A DNA stretch of 64,000 nucleotides from Rhodanobacter sp. T12-5. GTDB lineage: Bacteria > Pseudomonadota > Gammaproteobacteria > Xanthomonadales > Rhodanobacteraceae. The DNA lies in NCBI RefSeq assembly GCF_008329435.1, contig NZ_NPKN01000006.1, positions 225,562 through 289,561 on the forward strand. Direction: 5' to 3'. Made by a program: the position numbers and the translations under genes. Below the pieces are notes generated by a model, which had not been told where the DNA came from, searched no databases, and worked only from the letters and a program-made list of their open reading frames with translations. Below are positions 34,206-44,072 of this stretch, piece after piece. How positions within the stretch are numbered: position 1 is the first letter of the stretch; every line of letters starts with the position of its first letter.

Positions 34206-35645
34206 TCAGGAATTGTCGCTGACACCATTTTCCGCGCCGGTGGTGGCATCGCGCCAGACCACACGGTTGCGACCCTGCGTCTTCGCGAGGTACAGGCGTT
34301 CGTCCGCCACCGTCTCGGTGGAGGCCATGTCACCGACCAGCAGCGCACAGCCGATGCTCACGGTGACCCCGATCGGGGCCGCGTCGGCATCCAGGCGCAC
34401 CTCCATGGCCGCCACACCCGAGCGAACACGCTCGGCGATGGCGACGGCTTCCTCCAGGCCGGTATCAGGCAACAGGATCTTGAACTCCTCACCGCCGGTG
34501 CGGGTAACCAGGTCGCTGGGTCGCACGATCGCCTGCATCACGCCGACGAAAGCCTTCAGGACCGCGTCCCCGGCCGGGTGCCCGTGTGCGTCGTTGACCT
34601 GCTTGAAATGGTCCACGTCCAGCGCCAGCAGGGCCAGCGGGAACCCCTTTCGCTGCGCACGCGCCACTTCGGCCACCACCCGGTCGCCATACTGCCGGCG
34701 GTTTGCGGCGCCGGTCAGCGCATCGGTCGCGGCCAGTGCCAGCAACCGCTGGTTCGCATCCTCCAACTTCACCAGCGCCTGGTCGGCACGCAATTTTTCC
34801 AGCCGCAACTGCTCCATTACCTCTTCCTGGCTGTAGGCCGCCGAGAACGAGCGAGTGGTGTGGTAGGCCTGAATGATGCCGTAACTCAGCACGAAGAAAC
34901 CGGCGGCAAAGATCGCATGCGCCAGCCACCACTGGTGGCTCCATTCCGACGCCAGCAGGAACGACAGCGACGACTGCGCGAACAGCGATAGCGAAAAAAT
35001 GTACGCCATCATCAGAGGCGAGCGGGCTGGCCGGATCTGGAAGGCGATGATCGCCAGTGCGCTGGTCACCAGCGCCAGCGTCTCCACGCCCTTCCGGACC
35101 AGATTCATCCAGCCCGGCAAGAATAGCGCGCCCACGCCGGCGAGCACCGCGGCCGCCGCGAAGACGCCGAGGCCGGTCCACCAGAACCACCCAAGGCGTC
35201 GATCCCCGGGCTCCTCGGCAGGCACGCCGAAGCGCCGCATCGCCACCAGGCAGCAGGCGGCCATCGCCAGCCGCGACACTGGCCCGTAGATGGCGAACAG
35301 ATACGGGTGGTGCTCACTCAGGCCGGTGAACAGACCATGCAGTGCGTACAACAGGGTGAACCCCAGCAGCCCCAGCACCAGCCAGCGCAGGAAGACCTCG
35401 CCGGAGGAGCGGTAACAGACCCAGGTGACGTAGGTGATGAAGCCGCTCAGCAGCGTCGACACCGCGATGGCCAGTTCGTGGATACCATGGTTCCGGAAGG
35501 TCATCGACGGATCCTGGAACAGCTGCAGGTAGGCGATTGCAACGAACGGCACCAGCGCCAGGCCGAGGCGCAACAGCGCCTGGAACGTCCGGGTGACCCG
35601 GAATGCGTGGACTTGCGGTATCGCGGTCTTCTCAGCGTCTGACAT
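34206..35645 (-). CDS. Membrane diguanylate cyclase (MASE-type sensor plus GGDEF)
   Basis: 479 residues from ATG 35645 (other in-frame ATGs at 35660 and 35675 possible). Seven or eight membrane spans up to residue ~270, then a coiled-coil linker (EVMEQLRLEKLRADQALVKL) and a GGDEF domain: ATDALTGAANRRQYG, LDVDHFKQVNDAHGH, and the active site TGGEEF with an inhibitory RPSD five residues before. It should make cyclic-di-GMP in response to a membrane or small-molecule cue. Its last codons (GVSDNS stop) are encoded inside a copy of the AATTGTC(C/G)CTGACACC repeat at 34211-34231, so the C-terminus may have been set by a REP insertion. Confidence 0.9.
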   Translation of the reverse strand: MSDAEKTAIPQVHAFRVTRTFQALLRLGLALVPFVAIAYLQLFQDPSMTFRNHGIHELAIAVSTLLSGFITYVTWVCYRSSGEVFLRWLVLGLLGFTLLYALHGLFTGLSEHHPYLFAIYGPVSRLAMAACCLVAMRRFGVPAEEPGDRRLGWFWWTGLGVFAAAAVLAGVGALFLPGWMNLVRKGVETLALVTSALAIIAFQIRPARSPLMMAYIFSLSLFAQSSLSFLLASEWSHQWWLAHAIFAAGFFVLSYGIIQAYHTTRSFSAAYSQEEVMEQLRLEKLRADQALVKLEDANQRLLALAATDALTGAANRRQYGDRVVAEVARAQRKGFPLALLALDVDHFKQVNDAHGHPAGDAVLKAFVGVMQAIVRPSDLVTRTGGEEFKILLPDTGLEEAVAIAERVRSGVAAMEVRLDADAAPIGVTVSIGCALLVGDMASTETVADERLYLAKTQGRNRVVWRDATTGAENGVSDNS

Positions 35646-35869
35646 GCAGTACCTGTGCATTGCGCCCGTGCCCATTCGGCACCGATGACGGCGAGTGAGT
35701 CTCCATGGCGTACGTACGCTTCATGATCATACAGCGCGACGCGCGTGGTGGAACCCAGAGAGAGCAAGCCGGACGCACTGGCTCCGCGATCTGCGCCAGG
35801 GGCAGCACTCAAGCCTCGTCCGAGCCAGGACGTGCCCTTGCATCCGTCGCCCTGTCCACCGACTGCCAC

Positions 35870-36085
35870 CGCCCCATGTCGCTCCTTGAGCGCCCCGACC
35901 TACCCGGTCAGGAGGAAGCGAAGAAGCATGCGCTGTCGCACATATACCCGGCTGGCTTCGGCAGCGTGATCAACACCTCATCGGCAGCCAAACCCGGTGC
36001 TGTTCCTGACCTCCGACGAAAGCACCTTCGGCACCGGCGCGCAGTACCGCATCGATGGCGGGATGGGAGCGATGTACCTCGCGCT
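35870..36085 (+). pseudogene. C-terminal remnant of a short-chain dehydrogenase (SDR)
   Basis: From 35997 the frame reads LFLTSDESTFGTGAQYRIDG GMGAMY, the standard C-terminal strand and helix of SDR enzymes. The preceding ~100 bp (QEEAKKHALSHIYPAGFG) look like the region just before, in another frame. No nucleotide-binding part exists, so the gene is a frameshifted fragment. The rest of 35646-36144 has no other candidate. Confidence 0.5.
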
Positions 36086-36144
36086 TGTTGCACAAGCCGG
36101 CCGACGCCAGCTCGCCTCTGGTTGCAAGTATCCCGACAGGTGCG

Positions 36145-36654
36145 TCAGTACGCGCCCATGTAGTCCTTCTTGCCGATCTCCACGCCGTTGTGACGCAGCA
36201 GGTCGTACGCGGTGGTGACATGGAAGAAGAACTGCGGCAACCCGTAGGCCAGCAGGTAGGCCTGCCCGCCGATGCGGCGTTCCTTGGGTGTGCCGGGGCG
36301 CAACACGAGTTCGCGTGCCTCGCTGCCTTCGAAGCGCGCCGCGTCCAGGCCGTCGATGAAGGCCAGCGTCGCATTGATCCGCTGCTGCAGGTCGGCGAAC
36401 GTCTGGTCGCCACCCTCGAAGGCAGGAACCTCCGCGCCAGCAAGCCGCGCCGACACGCTGGTGGCGAAGTCGCAGGCGATCTGCACCTGGCGCGCCAGCG
36501 GGAACATGTCGGGGAACAACCGCGCCTGCAGCAGCGCGGCAGGCTCGATCTTGCGTTCGGCGGCAAAAGAGTCCGCCTTGGCCAGGACGCCACCCAGCGC
36601 GGCGAGCATCTGCTGGAACAAGGGAACGGACGCGGCGTGCATCGAGAGGGACAT
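36145..36654 (-). CDS. DUF1993 family protein
   Basis: 169 residues, ATG 36654. It starts MSLSMHAASVPLFQQMLAAL and contains ARLFPDMFPLARQVQIACDF, FADLQQRINATLAFIDGLD, and LPQFFFHVTTAYDLLRHNGV, all family landmarks. The fold is a four-helix DinB-like bundle. Cytosolic, function unknown. Confidence 0.9.
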   Translation of the reverse strand: MSLSMHAASVPLFQQMLAALGGVLAKADSFAAERKIEPAALLQARLFPDMFPLARQVQIACDFATSVSARLAGAEVPAFEGGDQTFADLQQRINATLAFIDGLDAARFEGSEARELVLRPGTPKERRIGGQAYLLAYGLPQFFFHVTTAYDLLRHNGVEIGKKDYMGAY

Positions 36655-36721
36655 GGGCGGTTCCGCGGTTGTGGGAAACGACATGGTATCCGGCGAAACC
36701 GGCCCGCGCGATCGAGCGGCG

Positions 36722-36978
36722 CTACGGGTCAAGCGGCGCTGCCCCCGGTTTGGTCGAAGCGGCGAGTTCCGCCATCTTCAACACACGCAATTTCTCGGCC
36801 TTCCTGAGGGCGTCGCGTGCTTCCTTGATGACCTCGTGGGCCAGATTCTGGTGGTGTGATGGCCTTTTGCGTCGATCGCGGCACCGAGACGTTGCCGGGC
36901 CAGCTTGATCGCTTTATCGACGCGATAGATCGGGCTGTGCCCATCCGCAGTGAGCGGTGGATCGTAGCGTTTCGTCAT
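36722..36978 (-). pseudogene. Frameshifted paralogue of the small protein at 50150-50419
   Basis: The start MTKRYDPPLTADGHSPIYRV DKAIKLARQRL matches the intact copy at 50150-50419. At the codon pair coding HHTS in the intact gene, one base is missing (CACACCAC-CAG), so the frame breaks. In the shifted frame the rest continues: QNLAHEVIKEARDALRKAEK LRVLKMAELA, ending at TAG 36724-36722. Only the single deletion separates it from an open gene. Confidence 0.75.
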
Positions 36979-37108
36979 GGCGTCCTTCCCTGATCGGAAC
37001 GGCACGATAGCCAGATTCAATGGGCTCTGCACGATAGCAGTCGTTGCCACGAGTGGTCAGGAGCGCAAAGGAAGTGCGGGGAAAAATGTGCCTGGATTGG
37101 CCCGCAGC

Positions 37109-40100
37109 TCAGGTCGGCACCGGCATGAACCTGTCTTCCAGGACGTCACGCGGCACCGGCCCGCTGTACAGGAAGCCCTGTACCCCGTCGCATTCGAGGA
37201 TGCCAAGCAGCCTGGCCTGCTCCTGCGTTTCGATGCCCTCGGCGACCACCCTGAGATTGAGCGAGTGCGCAAGCTTGATGATGTTGGAAACGACGGAAAC
37301 GCCATTGGGTCCCAGGGTCATGTCGTGTATGAACGATCGGTCGATCTTGAGCACGTCAAGCGGCAATCGGGTCAGGTAGGCCAGGGAGGAAAAACCGGTG
37401 CCGAAGTCGTCCAGGGTGATATGCACGCCCAGGGCGCGGATACCCTGGAAGGTCTTGACCCCGTGGTCGATGTCCTCCATCAGCATGCTTTCGGTGATTT
37501 CCAGTTCAAGCCCGTCGGCGGCGCGCGGGTCGACGGAGACCAGTCGGGCGATCTCGTCGACGAAGTCGCGGTTGCGCAGTTGCAATGCCGATACGTTGAC
37601 CGCGATGCGCCAGGCAGCGCGGCCGGCGTCGCACCAGTCCAGGTAATCCTGGATTACCTGGCGCAGCGCCCAGCGGCCGACCTCCTGGATCATGCCGGTC
37701 TGTTCCAGCACGGGGATGAACTGGTCTGGCGGCACCAGCCCGGAGTGCGGGCTGTTCCAGCGCATCAAGGCCTCGGCGCCGATGATTTCGCCGGTGGCAA
37801 GGTCCAGTTTCGGCTGGTAGTGCAGCACGAACTCGTTGTTGTCCAGGGCGCGCCGCAGCTGGTTTTCCAGGGCCAGGTTCACCGCGGTCCGTTCGGTCAT
37901 CGCCTTGTTGAAGAACAGGTAACGCTCGCCCCGCGTCTTGGCAGCCTTGAGCGCCGCTTCGGCGTGCTTGAAGAGAATGTCGGTGGCCTCGCCATCGTTC
38001 GGATAGACCGCGATCCCGGCCTTGGCCGAGATGCGGAAGACGTGGCCATCGAGCTTGAACTCGTGCTGCAGGAACCGCTCCATGGTCTTTTCGAACAGGA
38101 CGGCGATGTTCCCGCTCGGCGAGACCTTGGGCAGCACGAAGGCGAAATGGTCGGTGCCGATGCGGGCCAACAGGCTGGCGTCCCGCGTGTTGTCGATCAT
38201 CCACTGCGCGACCTGGCGCAGGAGCATGTCGCCGGCATCGCGGCCGAGCGTTTCGTTGATGCTGTTGAATCGCTCCAGGTCGAAGACGAAAAGGGCGAGC
38301 CTGTCACCGTCGTCCTGGTTGTTGCGCATCATCTGCGCGATACGCTCCAGGAACAGCGTCCGGTTGGCCAGCCCGGTCAGCGGATCGTAGTAGGACAGGT
38401 AGTCGAGCCGGTCCTGCCTGTCGATATGGACGATGGCAAATGCCACCTCGCGGGCCAGGTCCGAGAGCAACAGGCCCATTTCCTCGCTCTGGAAGAAATT
38501 GCTGTCATGCGCGTACAGGACGATGACGCCGATGGCCTGGTCGTCCACGACGAGCGGCAGCGCGGCGAGCGAGCCGACCCCGTAAACCGCGTAAAGCTCG
38601 TCGAGCAGCACCCTGGGATAGCCCTGCATCTGATGCACGATCTGCGGAGCCTTGTCGCGCATGACCCGGGCGACCAGCGTGTTGGCGGCGTTTTCCTCGG
38701 ACGACAGCAGGTCCTGCACCGCGGCCAGGATGACCGGGCTCTTCCCGGCGGACGCGACCGGCATGATCCGGCCCGAGCCGGGTTCGGCGATACAGACCAT
38801 CGACATGCGGAACCGGCCTTTGTGCACGGCGATCCTGCAGGCCTCGTTGAACAGCTCGTCGCGGTCTCGGACCTTGGTGTTCAGCGCGCTGATCTGGCTC
38901 AGCACGGTATACACGCGGTTGAGCCGTTCGATCCGCAGCGCGCTGTCTTGCAGGGCGATTTCGGCCAGCTTGCGTTGACTGATGTCCTGGCTGGTGCCTC
39001 GCGCCCTGACCGGCTTGCCGTGCTGGTCGAACACGACATGCCAGCGTTCCTCGATGTACTTGACCCGCCCGTCCGGGAAATCCAGCCGATGTTCGACGCA
39101 AAAGGGGTCGGCCTTGTCGAATGATCGCTTGAACGCTTCATCGACCAGGTCGCGCTGGTCGGGCGGGATCAGTGCCAGGAACGCTTCGTGCGTGGGCCTG
39201 AAGGTCGCCGGGTCGGTCTCGAAGATGCGATGGTTCTCCGCCGACCAGGTCACTGCTGCGGTATCAAGCATGGTCTCCCAGCTTCCCAGCTTCGCCACGG
39301 CTTGTGCGTCGAGCAGGCGCGACCGTTCCGATTCGAGCTCGACGGTAAGGCGCTGCAGCTCCTGTCCGCGTTGCTGCTGCTCGTCGGCGGCGCGCTTGCG
39401 CTCGGTGATGTCACGCTGCAGGGCAACGAAGTGGGTCACGGCTCCGTCGGCGTCGCGGATCGGGGCAATCTGCCATTCCTGGTCGTATGCGCTGCCGTCC
39501 TTGCGGTAATTGACCGCTTCGCCATCGAACACCTCGCCGCGCCCGAGCTGCTCGCGCAGGCGATCAATCACCTGCCTGTCCGTGCCCGGGCCCTGCAGGA
39601 TGCGCGGGGTTTTCCCGATGACTTCCTCGGTGCCATAGCCGGTCAGCCGGGTGAACGCGGGGTTCGCAAACACGATCCGCGGCCCCGGCAGGTCCAGCTG
39701 CGCGTCGGTGATGAGGATCGCCTCCTTGGATTGCATCACCGCCGAGTTGAGCAGCCGCAGCTTTTCCTCGGTATGGATCCGTGCCTCGATGTCCAGTTGC
39801 AGTGCGCGGTTGGTTTCTTCCAGCTGCAGCGATTTCTGCTCCAGCTTGCGGATGAGCGTCTCGCTGTAGACCTTCATCAGATCGCCATCGGCCTCCGGTG
39901 CCGATGGCGACCTGCGCTCCGGGTGCGTATCGATTTCGGCCTCCACCTCAAGGACACGGGCCAGGAACGCCTCCGGCTCCGCCGGCTTGAGGATGAAGGC
40001 GTCCGCGCCCAGGCTCATCGCCAGGCGCTCGTCCTCGGCCTCGGTGTAGGTCGCGGTGTAGACGATGAACGGGATTTTTGCCAGGCGCGCATCCATCTTC

Positions 40101-40315
40101 CAGTGGCGCAGGAGGGTGTAGCCGTCCATCACCGGCATCAGCAGGTCGGAGATGACGATGTCCTGCCGCGAGGCCCGCGCCTTGACGAGGGCCTCGGAGC
40201 CATGGCGGGCCGTCGTCACCGCATAGCCGTGGCCCTTGAACAGCGCCTCCAGGTAGTAGAGGTTCTCCTCCTTGTCGTCGACCAGCAGGACATGTTTCAG
40301 CAGTGCAGGCTTCAT
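37109..40315 (-). CDS. REC-PAS-PAS-GAF-GGDEF-EAL cyclic-di-GMP phosphodiesterase
   Basis: 1068 residues. Receiver at 1-125 (VLLVDDKEENLYYLEALF, phospho-Asp in IVISDLLMPVMDGYTLL, Lys in ILKPAE). PAS domains follow near 190-320 and 345-465; the first has the LOV-like KTPRILQGPGTDRQ but no photo-reactive cysteine. A GAF domain lies near 480-625. The GGDEF domain (~640-795) is degenerate, with IGTDHF in the active loop, so it should not make cyclic-di-GMP. The EAL domain (~810-1060) has intact EALMRW, ELEITESMLMED, LDDFGTGFSSL, LKIDRSFI and EGIETQEQ, and should be an active phosphodiesterase. ATGA overlap couples it to the receiver gene upstream. Confidence 0.93.
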   Translation of the reverse strand: MKPALLKHVLLVDDKEENLYYLEALFKGHGYAVTTARHGSEALVKARASRQDIVISDLLMPVMDGYTLLRHWKMDARLAKIPFIVYTATYTEAEDERLAMSLGADAFILKPAEPEAFLARVLEVEAEIDTHPERRSPSAPEADGDLMKVYSETLIRKLEQKSLQLEETNRALQLDIEARIHTEEKLRLLNSAVMQSKEAILITDAQLDLPGPRIVFANPAFTRLTGYGTEEVIGKTPRILQGPGTDRQVIDRLREQLGRGEVFDGEAVNYRKDGSAYDQEWQIAPIRDADGAVTHFVALQRDITERKRAADEQQQRGQELQRLTVELESERSRLLDAQAVAKLGSWETMLDTAAVTWSAENHRIFETDPATFRPTHEAFLALIPPDQRDLVDEAFKRSFDKADPFCVEHRLDFPDGRVKYIEERWHVVFDQHGKPVRARGTSQDISQRKLAEIALQDSALRIERLNRVYTVLSQISALNTKVRDRDELFNEACRIAVHKGRFRMSMVCIAEPGSGRIMPVASAGKSPVILAAVQDLLSSEENAANTLVARVMRDKAPQIVHQMQGYPRVLLDELYAVYGVGSLAALPLVVDDQAIGVIVLYAHDSNFFQSEEMGLLLSDLAREVAFAIVHIDRQDRLDYLSYYDPLTGLANRTLFLERIAQMMRNNQDDGDRLALFVFDLERFNSINETLGRDAGDMLLRQVAQWMIDNTRDASLLARIGTDHFAFVLPKVSPSGNIAVLFEKTMERFLQHEFKLDGHVFRISAKAGIAVYPNDGEATDILFKHAEAALKAAKTRGERYLFFNKAMTERTAVNLALENQLRRALDNNEFVLHYQPKLDLATGEIIGAEALMRWNSPHSGLVPPDQFIPVLEQTGMIQEVGRWALRQVIQDYLDWCDAGRAAWRIAVNVSALQLRNRDFVDEIARLVSVDPRAADGLELEITESMLMEDIDHGVKTFQGIRALGVHITLDDFGTGFSSLAYLTRLPLDVLKIDRSFIHDMTLGPNGVSVVSNIIKLAHSLNLRVVAEGIETQEQARLLGILECDGVQGFLYSGPVPRDVLEDRFMPVPT

Positions 40316-40704
40316 GTGGCTCCCCGGTCCGTCGCAGGACCTGGATCGAACCGGCCTATCTCGGCCACGAATGTGTCCGGGTTGATGGGTTTTTCGATGT
40401 AACCGTTGCAGCCTGCCCCCAGCGATTTCTCGCGGTCGCCGACCATCGCGTAGGAGGTCACGGCGACGATCGGCGTCTGCTGCAGTGCCGGTATCGCCCG
40501 CAGCGCGCGGGCAACGGCATAGCCATCCATCGCCGGTAGCTGGATGTCGAGCAGGATCAGGTCGGGGAGCAGCTCGAGCGCCTTCCGGATGCCTTCCGGG
40601 CCATCCACGGCCGTGATCACCCGATAGCCGCTGCGTTCGAGCAGGAAAGTCACGAGGTAGCGATTTTGTGCGTTGTCTTCGATCAGCAGAACCGTGCGAT
40701 TCAT
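40312..40704 (-). CDS. CheY-like single-domain response regulator
   Basis: 130 residues. LLIEDNAQNRYLVTFLLER holds the acidic pair, LILLDIQLPAMDGYAVA the phospho-Asp, VAVTSYAM the Thr/Ser switch and YIEKPINPDTF the Lys. No output domain. Overlaps both neighbours by four bases (ATGA), so it sits between the sensor kinase and the EAL protein as a diffusible phosphate carrier or sink. Confidence 0.93.
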   Translation of the reverse strand: MNRTVLLIEDNAQNRYLVTFLLERSGYRVITAVDGPEGIRKALELLPDLILLDIQLPAMDGYAVARALRAIPALQQTPIVAVTSYAMVGDREKSLGAGCNGYIEKPINPDTFVAEIGRFDPGPATDRGAT

Positions 40705-43547
40705 GTCCGGCCCGTCCTGTTCAGAGGAAGCGTGACAGTGAACGTACTGCCTTCTCCCCATATGCTGCTGGCATCGATGTCGCCGCCGAGCAGGAAGCTC
40801 AATCGCCGGCAGATCGCCAGTCCCAGCCCGGTCCCTTCGTGCTGGCGGGTCAGTCCCGAGTCTATCTGATGAAATGGCTGGAACAGCTTCTGCAGGTCAT
40901 CGGCATGGATGCCGATGCCGGTATCGCTGATTTGCATGCAAACCTGAGCCATGCGCGCTGCGCCATCGGCTGCTGCCGTCGCTGGCAGCAGCCGGGCGCG
41001 CAGGGCGACTCCTCCACGCTCGGTGAACTTGATCGCATTGTTGAGCAGGTTGAGCAGGACCTGCTCGACCCGCCTGCGGTCGCTGGTCATCTCGCGCAAT
41101 GCCGGGTCGATGTCGAGCGCCACGCTGAGCTGCTTCTTCCCGGCCATCGGTCGTACCGATGCCACCACCTGCTCGAGGGACTCGTGCAGGTCGAAGGTTT
41201 CGTTGCGCACCTCCATCTGGCCGGCCTCGATCTTGGAGATGTCCAGCACGTCGCTGATCAGGTCGAGCAGGTGGCGCGCACTGCCGCGGACCATGCCCAG
41301 CTGCTTGGTCTGTTCCTCGTTCAGCGGCCCGGCCAGCTCCTGCAGGAGGATGCCGGTGAAGCCGATGATCGAGTTGAGGGGTGTTCGCAATTCGTGCGAC
41401 ATCGTGGCCAGGAACGCGGATTTGACCCGGTCGGCGGCCTCGGCTGCGACCAGCGCCGATTGCAGGTCGCGGGTGCGCTCGGCGATCCGCACTTCGAGCT
41501 CGTCGTGCGATTCGAGCAACGCGCGCTCGGCCTGCTTGCGGTCGGTGATGTCGTTGAGCGTCATGAAGGCCAGGTACTTGCCCTCGCCGTACTCCACCCG
41601 GCGACCGTTGAAGCTGATCAGGCGGTCCCAGGGAATGTCACGGCGCCGGACCCGGAGTTCGAGGCCCTCGACCGGGTCACCACGTCGGGTGCGCGCCAGC
41701 GGCCACTGTGCCGGGTCAAGTCGTACCCCATCCAGGGTGGACGTTTCGAAGATGTCGCCGAACTCACGCTGGCGGCGTCGGGCTTCGTGAAGGTCGGTGA
41801 AGCCCAGCAGGCGCAGCGATTCGGGGTTCCAATGCAGCAGGCTGTCGTCGGGGGCAGCGATCACCAGACCTTCGCCCAGGTGTTCGACCACCAGTTCCAG
41901 CCGCTCCTCGGCCTCGCGCCAGGCAGCTTCGGCGCGCTTGCGTTCGGTGATGTCGATGCCCATGCCCACCAGGCAGGCCTTGCCCTCGAGCACGACGCGG
42001 CGACCGGTGAAGAGGTAGTGGGTCGATGCCCCGGACTTGCTCAGGAATGGCGCTTCGACCGACGACTCGCCATGCGCGAAGACCTCGGCGATGCGCTCCT
42101 GCAGCAGCGCACGGTCTTCCGGAGCGAAGAACTCCAGCGGTCGCATCCCCGTGATTTCCTCGGCGCTGTAGCCGGAAGCACGTTCGAAGTTCTTGTTCCA
42201 GCGCAGGAACGTCCCGGCTTCGTCGTAGAAATAGACAATGCCGGGCATGCTGTCGATCATGCTGTCGGAGAAGAGTTTCTCGCTCCGGGCCCTGGCGTCC
42301 GCGGCCTGTTTCTGCTCTTCACGCGCCAGAGTGTCCAGCGTGAACGACAGGTCGCCGGCGGTCTCCTCCAGCAGCGCGATTTCCCTGTCCTGGAAAAACT
42401 CCGGTTCGTCGGAATAGACACTGAGGACGGCGCAGACCTCATCCCCCATCCGCACCGGAAAGGACGCCGACGACCGGAAACCACGACGTTCAATGTCCGC
42501 CCGCCAGAGCCGCACCAGTGGATCGTCGAGCATGCGGTTGCTGATGTAGGGACGATTGCTGCGGAACGCCGTGCCCGAAGGGCCGCGTCCCTCCGGCCGG
42601 TCGTCACTGTAGACCTCGACGCTTTGCACGTAGGCCGATTCATCCCCGAACACTGCTGCCGGCACCAGGCGATGGGTGGCCGGATCCTCCCAGCCCACCC
42701 ATGCCATGTGCAGCTTGCCGTGACGGACCAGTACTTCGCAGGTCTTGTCGAGCAATTCCTGCCGGTTGCGCGACCACACGATGGCCTGGTTGACCTGGCT
42801 CAGCGCGTCGTAGAGACGCGTCATCCGGTGCAGTTCGGTCGTGTCGCGTGCCATGGCCAGGTAGCTGCGCTGGTCATCGAGTTCGATGCAGCCGACCCGA
42901 ACCTCGGCCGGGAAGGCGCTGCCGTCCCGGCGCCGCAGCCGCACCTGCTGGGTCAGCAGTTGGCCGGGTTGCATCTCTTGCCATGCCTGTCTGGCGCGCG
43001 GCAGGTCGAATCCCTGCATGACCTGAGACAGGTCCAGGCGCAGCAGTTGTTCGCGGGTGTGGCCCAGGGCAACGCAGGCCTGGCGGTTGACGTCGGTCAA
43101 GCGCCCCGCGGCGTCGTGCACGAACATCGCATCGGCCGCCTGGTCGACGTAGGCCCGGAACCGCGCCTCCCCGGCGCCCGGATTGGTGCTTGTTCCGCTA
43201 CCGCGCGCCGCCGCAAGGAGTGCACTGGCGATCGCACCGCTCAGCCCGAGCCAGACAAGGGCCCACAGTCCGGGCGTCGTTCCGATGGCAGGTCGGTGCA
43301 GGGGCGGCAGCAGGCAATACGCGGCCAACAGGCACGCCAGGAGGGTTGCGAGCATGCCGGTGCGCCATCCGCCGGCATGGGTGCCCAGCAGGATGGACAC
43401 CACGAAGGCCATCAGCATGGGCGAGGGGTCCTCACCGGCGCGCAAGGCCAGCTGCAGCCACAATGCCGTCAGGGTGAGGACCACCGTGTACGGATAGGCC
43501 CACCATGATGCCCATCCCCGGGGCTGCAAGGCCTTGGCCGTCAGCAT
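40701..43547 (-). CDS. Membrane multi-PAS/GAF sensor histidine kinase
   Basis: 948 residues from ATG 43547 (GAGGTCGCCGC before it). Four membrane spans up to ~120, similar to a DUF4118/KdpD-type bundle. Then PAS (~128-245, AADAMFVHDAAGRLTDVNRQ), GAF (~265-420), PAS (~430-550, SMPGIVYFYDEAGTFLRWNK) and PAS (~560-690). The kinase core has the phospho-His in FLATMSHELRTPLNSIIGF, the N box NLLNNAIKF, and G boxes ISDTGIGI and GTGLGLAICRR. There is no receiver of its own; two receivers are encoded next door. The signal is probably redox, light or small ligands via PAS/GAF. Confidence 0.93.
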   Translation of the reverse strand: MLTAKALQPRGWASWWAYPYTVVLTLTALWLQLALRAGEDPSPMLMAFVVSILLGTHAGGWRTGMLATLLACLLAAYCLLPPLHRPAIGTTPGLWALVWLGLSGAIASALLAAARGSGTSTNPGAGEARFRAYVDQAADAMFVHDAAGRLTDVNRQACVALGHTREQLLRLDLSQVMQGFDLPRARQAWQEMQPGQLLTQQVRLRRRDGSAFPAEVRVGCIELDDQRSYLAMARDTTELHRMTRLYDALSQVNQAIVWSRNRQELLDKTCEVLVRHGKLHMAWVGWEDPATHRLVPAAVFGDESAYVQSVEVYSDDRPEGRGPSGTAFRSNRPYISNRMLDDPLVRLWRADIERRGFRSSASFPVRMGDEVCAVLSVYSDEPEFFQDREIALLEETAGDLSFTLDTLAREEQKQAADARARSEKLFSDSMIDSMPGIVYFYDEAGTFLRWNKNFERASGYSAEEITGMRPLEFFAPEDRALLQERIAEVFAHGESSVEAPFLSKSGASTHYLFTGRRVVLEGKACLVGMGIDITERKRAEAAWREAEERLELVVEHLGEGLVIAAPDDSLLHWNPESLRLLGFTDLHEARRRQREFGDIFETSTLDGVRLDPAQWPLARTRRGDPVEGLELRVRRRDIPWDRLISFNGRRVEYGEGKYLAFMTLNDITDRKQAERALLESHDELEVRIAERTRDLQSALVAAEAADRVKSAFLATMSHELRTPLNSIIGFTGILLQELAGPLNEEQTKQLGMVRGSARHLLDLISDVLDISKIEAGQMEVRNETFDLHESLEQVVASVRPMAGKKQLSVALDIDPALREMTSDRRRVEQVLLNLLNNAIKFTERGGVALRARLLPATAAADGAARMAQVCMQISDTGIGIHADDLQKLFQPFHQIDSGLTRQHEGTGLGLAICRRLSFLLGGDIDASSIWGEGSTFTVTLPLNRTGRT

Positions 43548-44072
43548 GCGGCGACCTCGCTGGATGGCGGAGACCGGCGGCAGGCGCATGGGCGCAGCCC
43601 GGGTCGTCCATGCCGACGACGTGGAGGCGGCCGGAGCCCCATGCGGCTTGCCCGGATCACACTGATGGTTTCGGTCAAGCCTGTTGGGACCACGTTCCCA
43701 GTTCCCCCTGCTGGATCCCGTCATCGCAAGCCGCCGGCCGTAATGACTGCAATGCCCCTTTTCGGAAGGGCAAGCCACAGGCACGGACCGTGACATTCAA
43801 CTCAATCATGCACGCATGCGTTCGATTGGCAAGCGGTCGTGCACCATGTGCTTGAGGCATGCATCATGCCGGTCTGCTGCGGTCGGGCCTCGACCCGGCC
43901 CGCTTCCCCGCCAGGATGGCTGCGGGGAACCGCTCACGGCTGCGCAGGGATGGGCCGTCGAATTACTTCCGTGTTCGGCATGGGTTTCGCGCCGCAACGT
44001 GGAGCACGGCCGGAAAAAGTCGACTCCGACTCACTGAATCCCACGATGGCCCATGCCGCGAAGAGGCAAAGC
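43548..44072. other. Spacer between the kinase operon and the LysR gene
   Basis: Holds the promoter region of the leftward three-gene operon. Frames here lack family features. No repeat of the REP type was seen apart from a short GAATTACTTCCGTG near 43960, resembling the sequence at 48670. Confidence 0.4.

Noticed and set aside
37109..39124. Long plus-strand frame (700 codons) opposite the EAL protein
   Set aside because: Antisense shadow of a clear REC-PAS-GAF-GGDEF-EAL gene; composition is the mirror of conserved domains.
39600..39700. LOV photoreceptor in the first PAS of the EAL protein
   Set aside because: The adduct-forming cysteine of LOV domains is absent (TPRILQG instead of an NCRFLQG-type motif).
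40668..43508. Plus-strand frame of ~946 codons opposite the sensor kinase
   Set aside because: Shadow caused by high GC; the minus frame has all kinase motifs.
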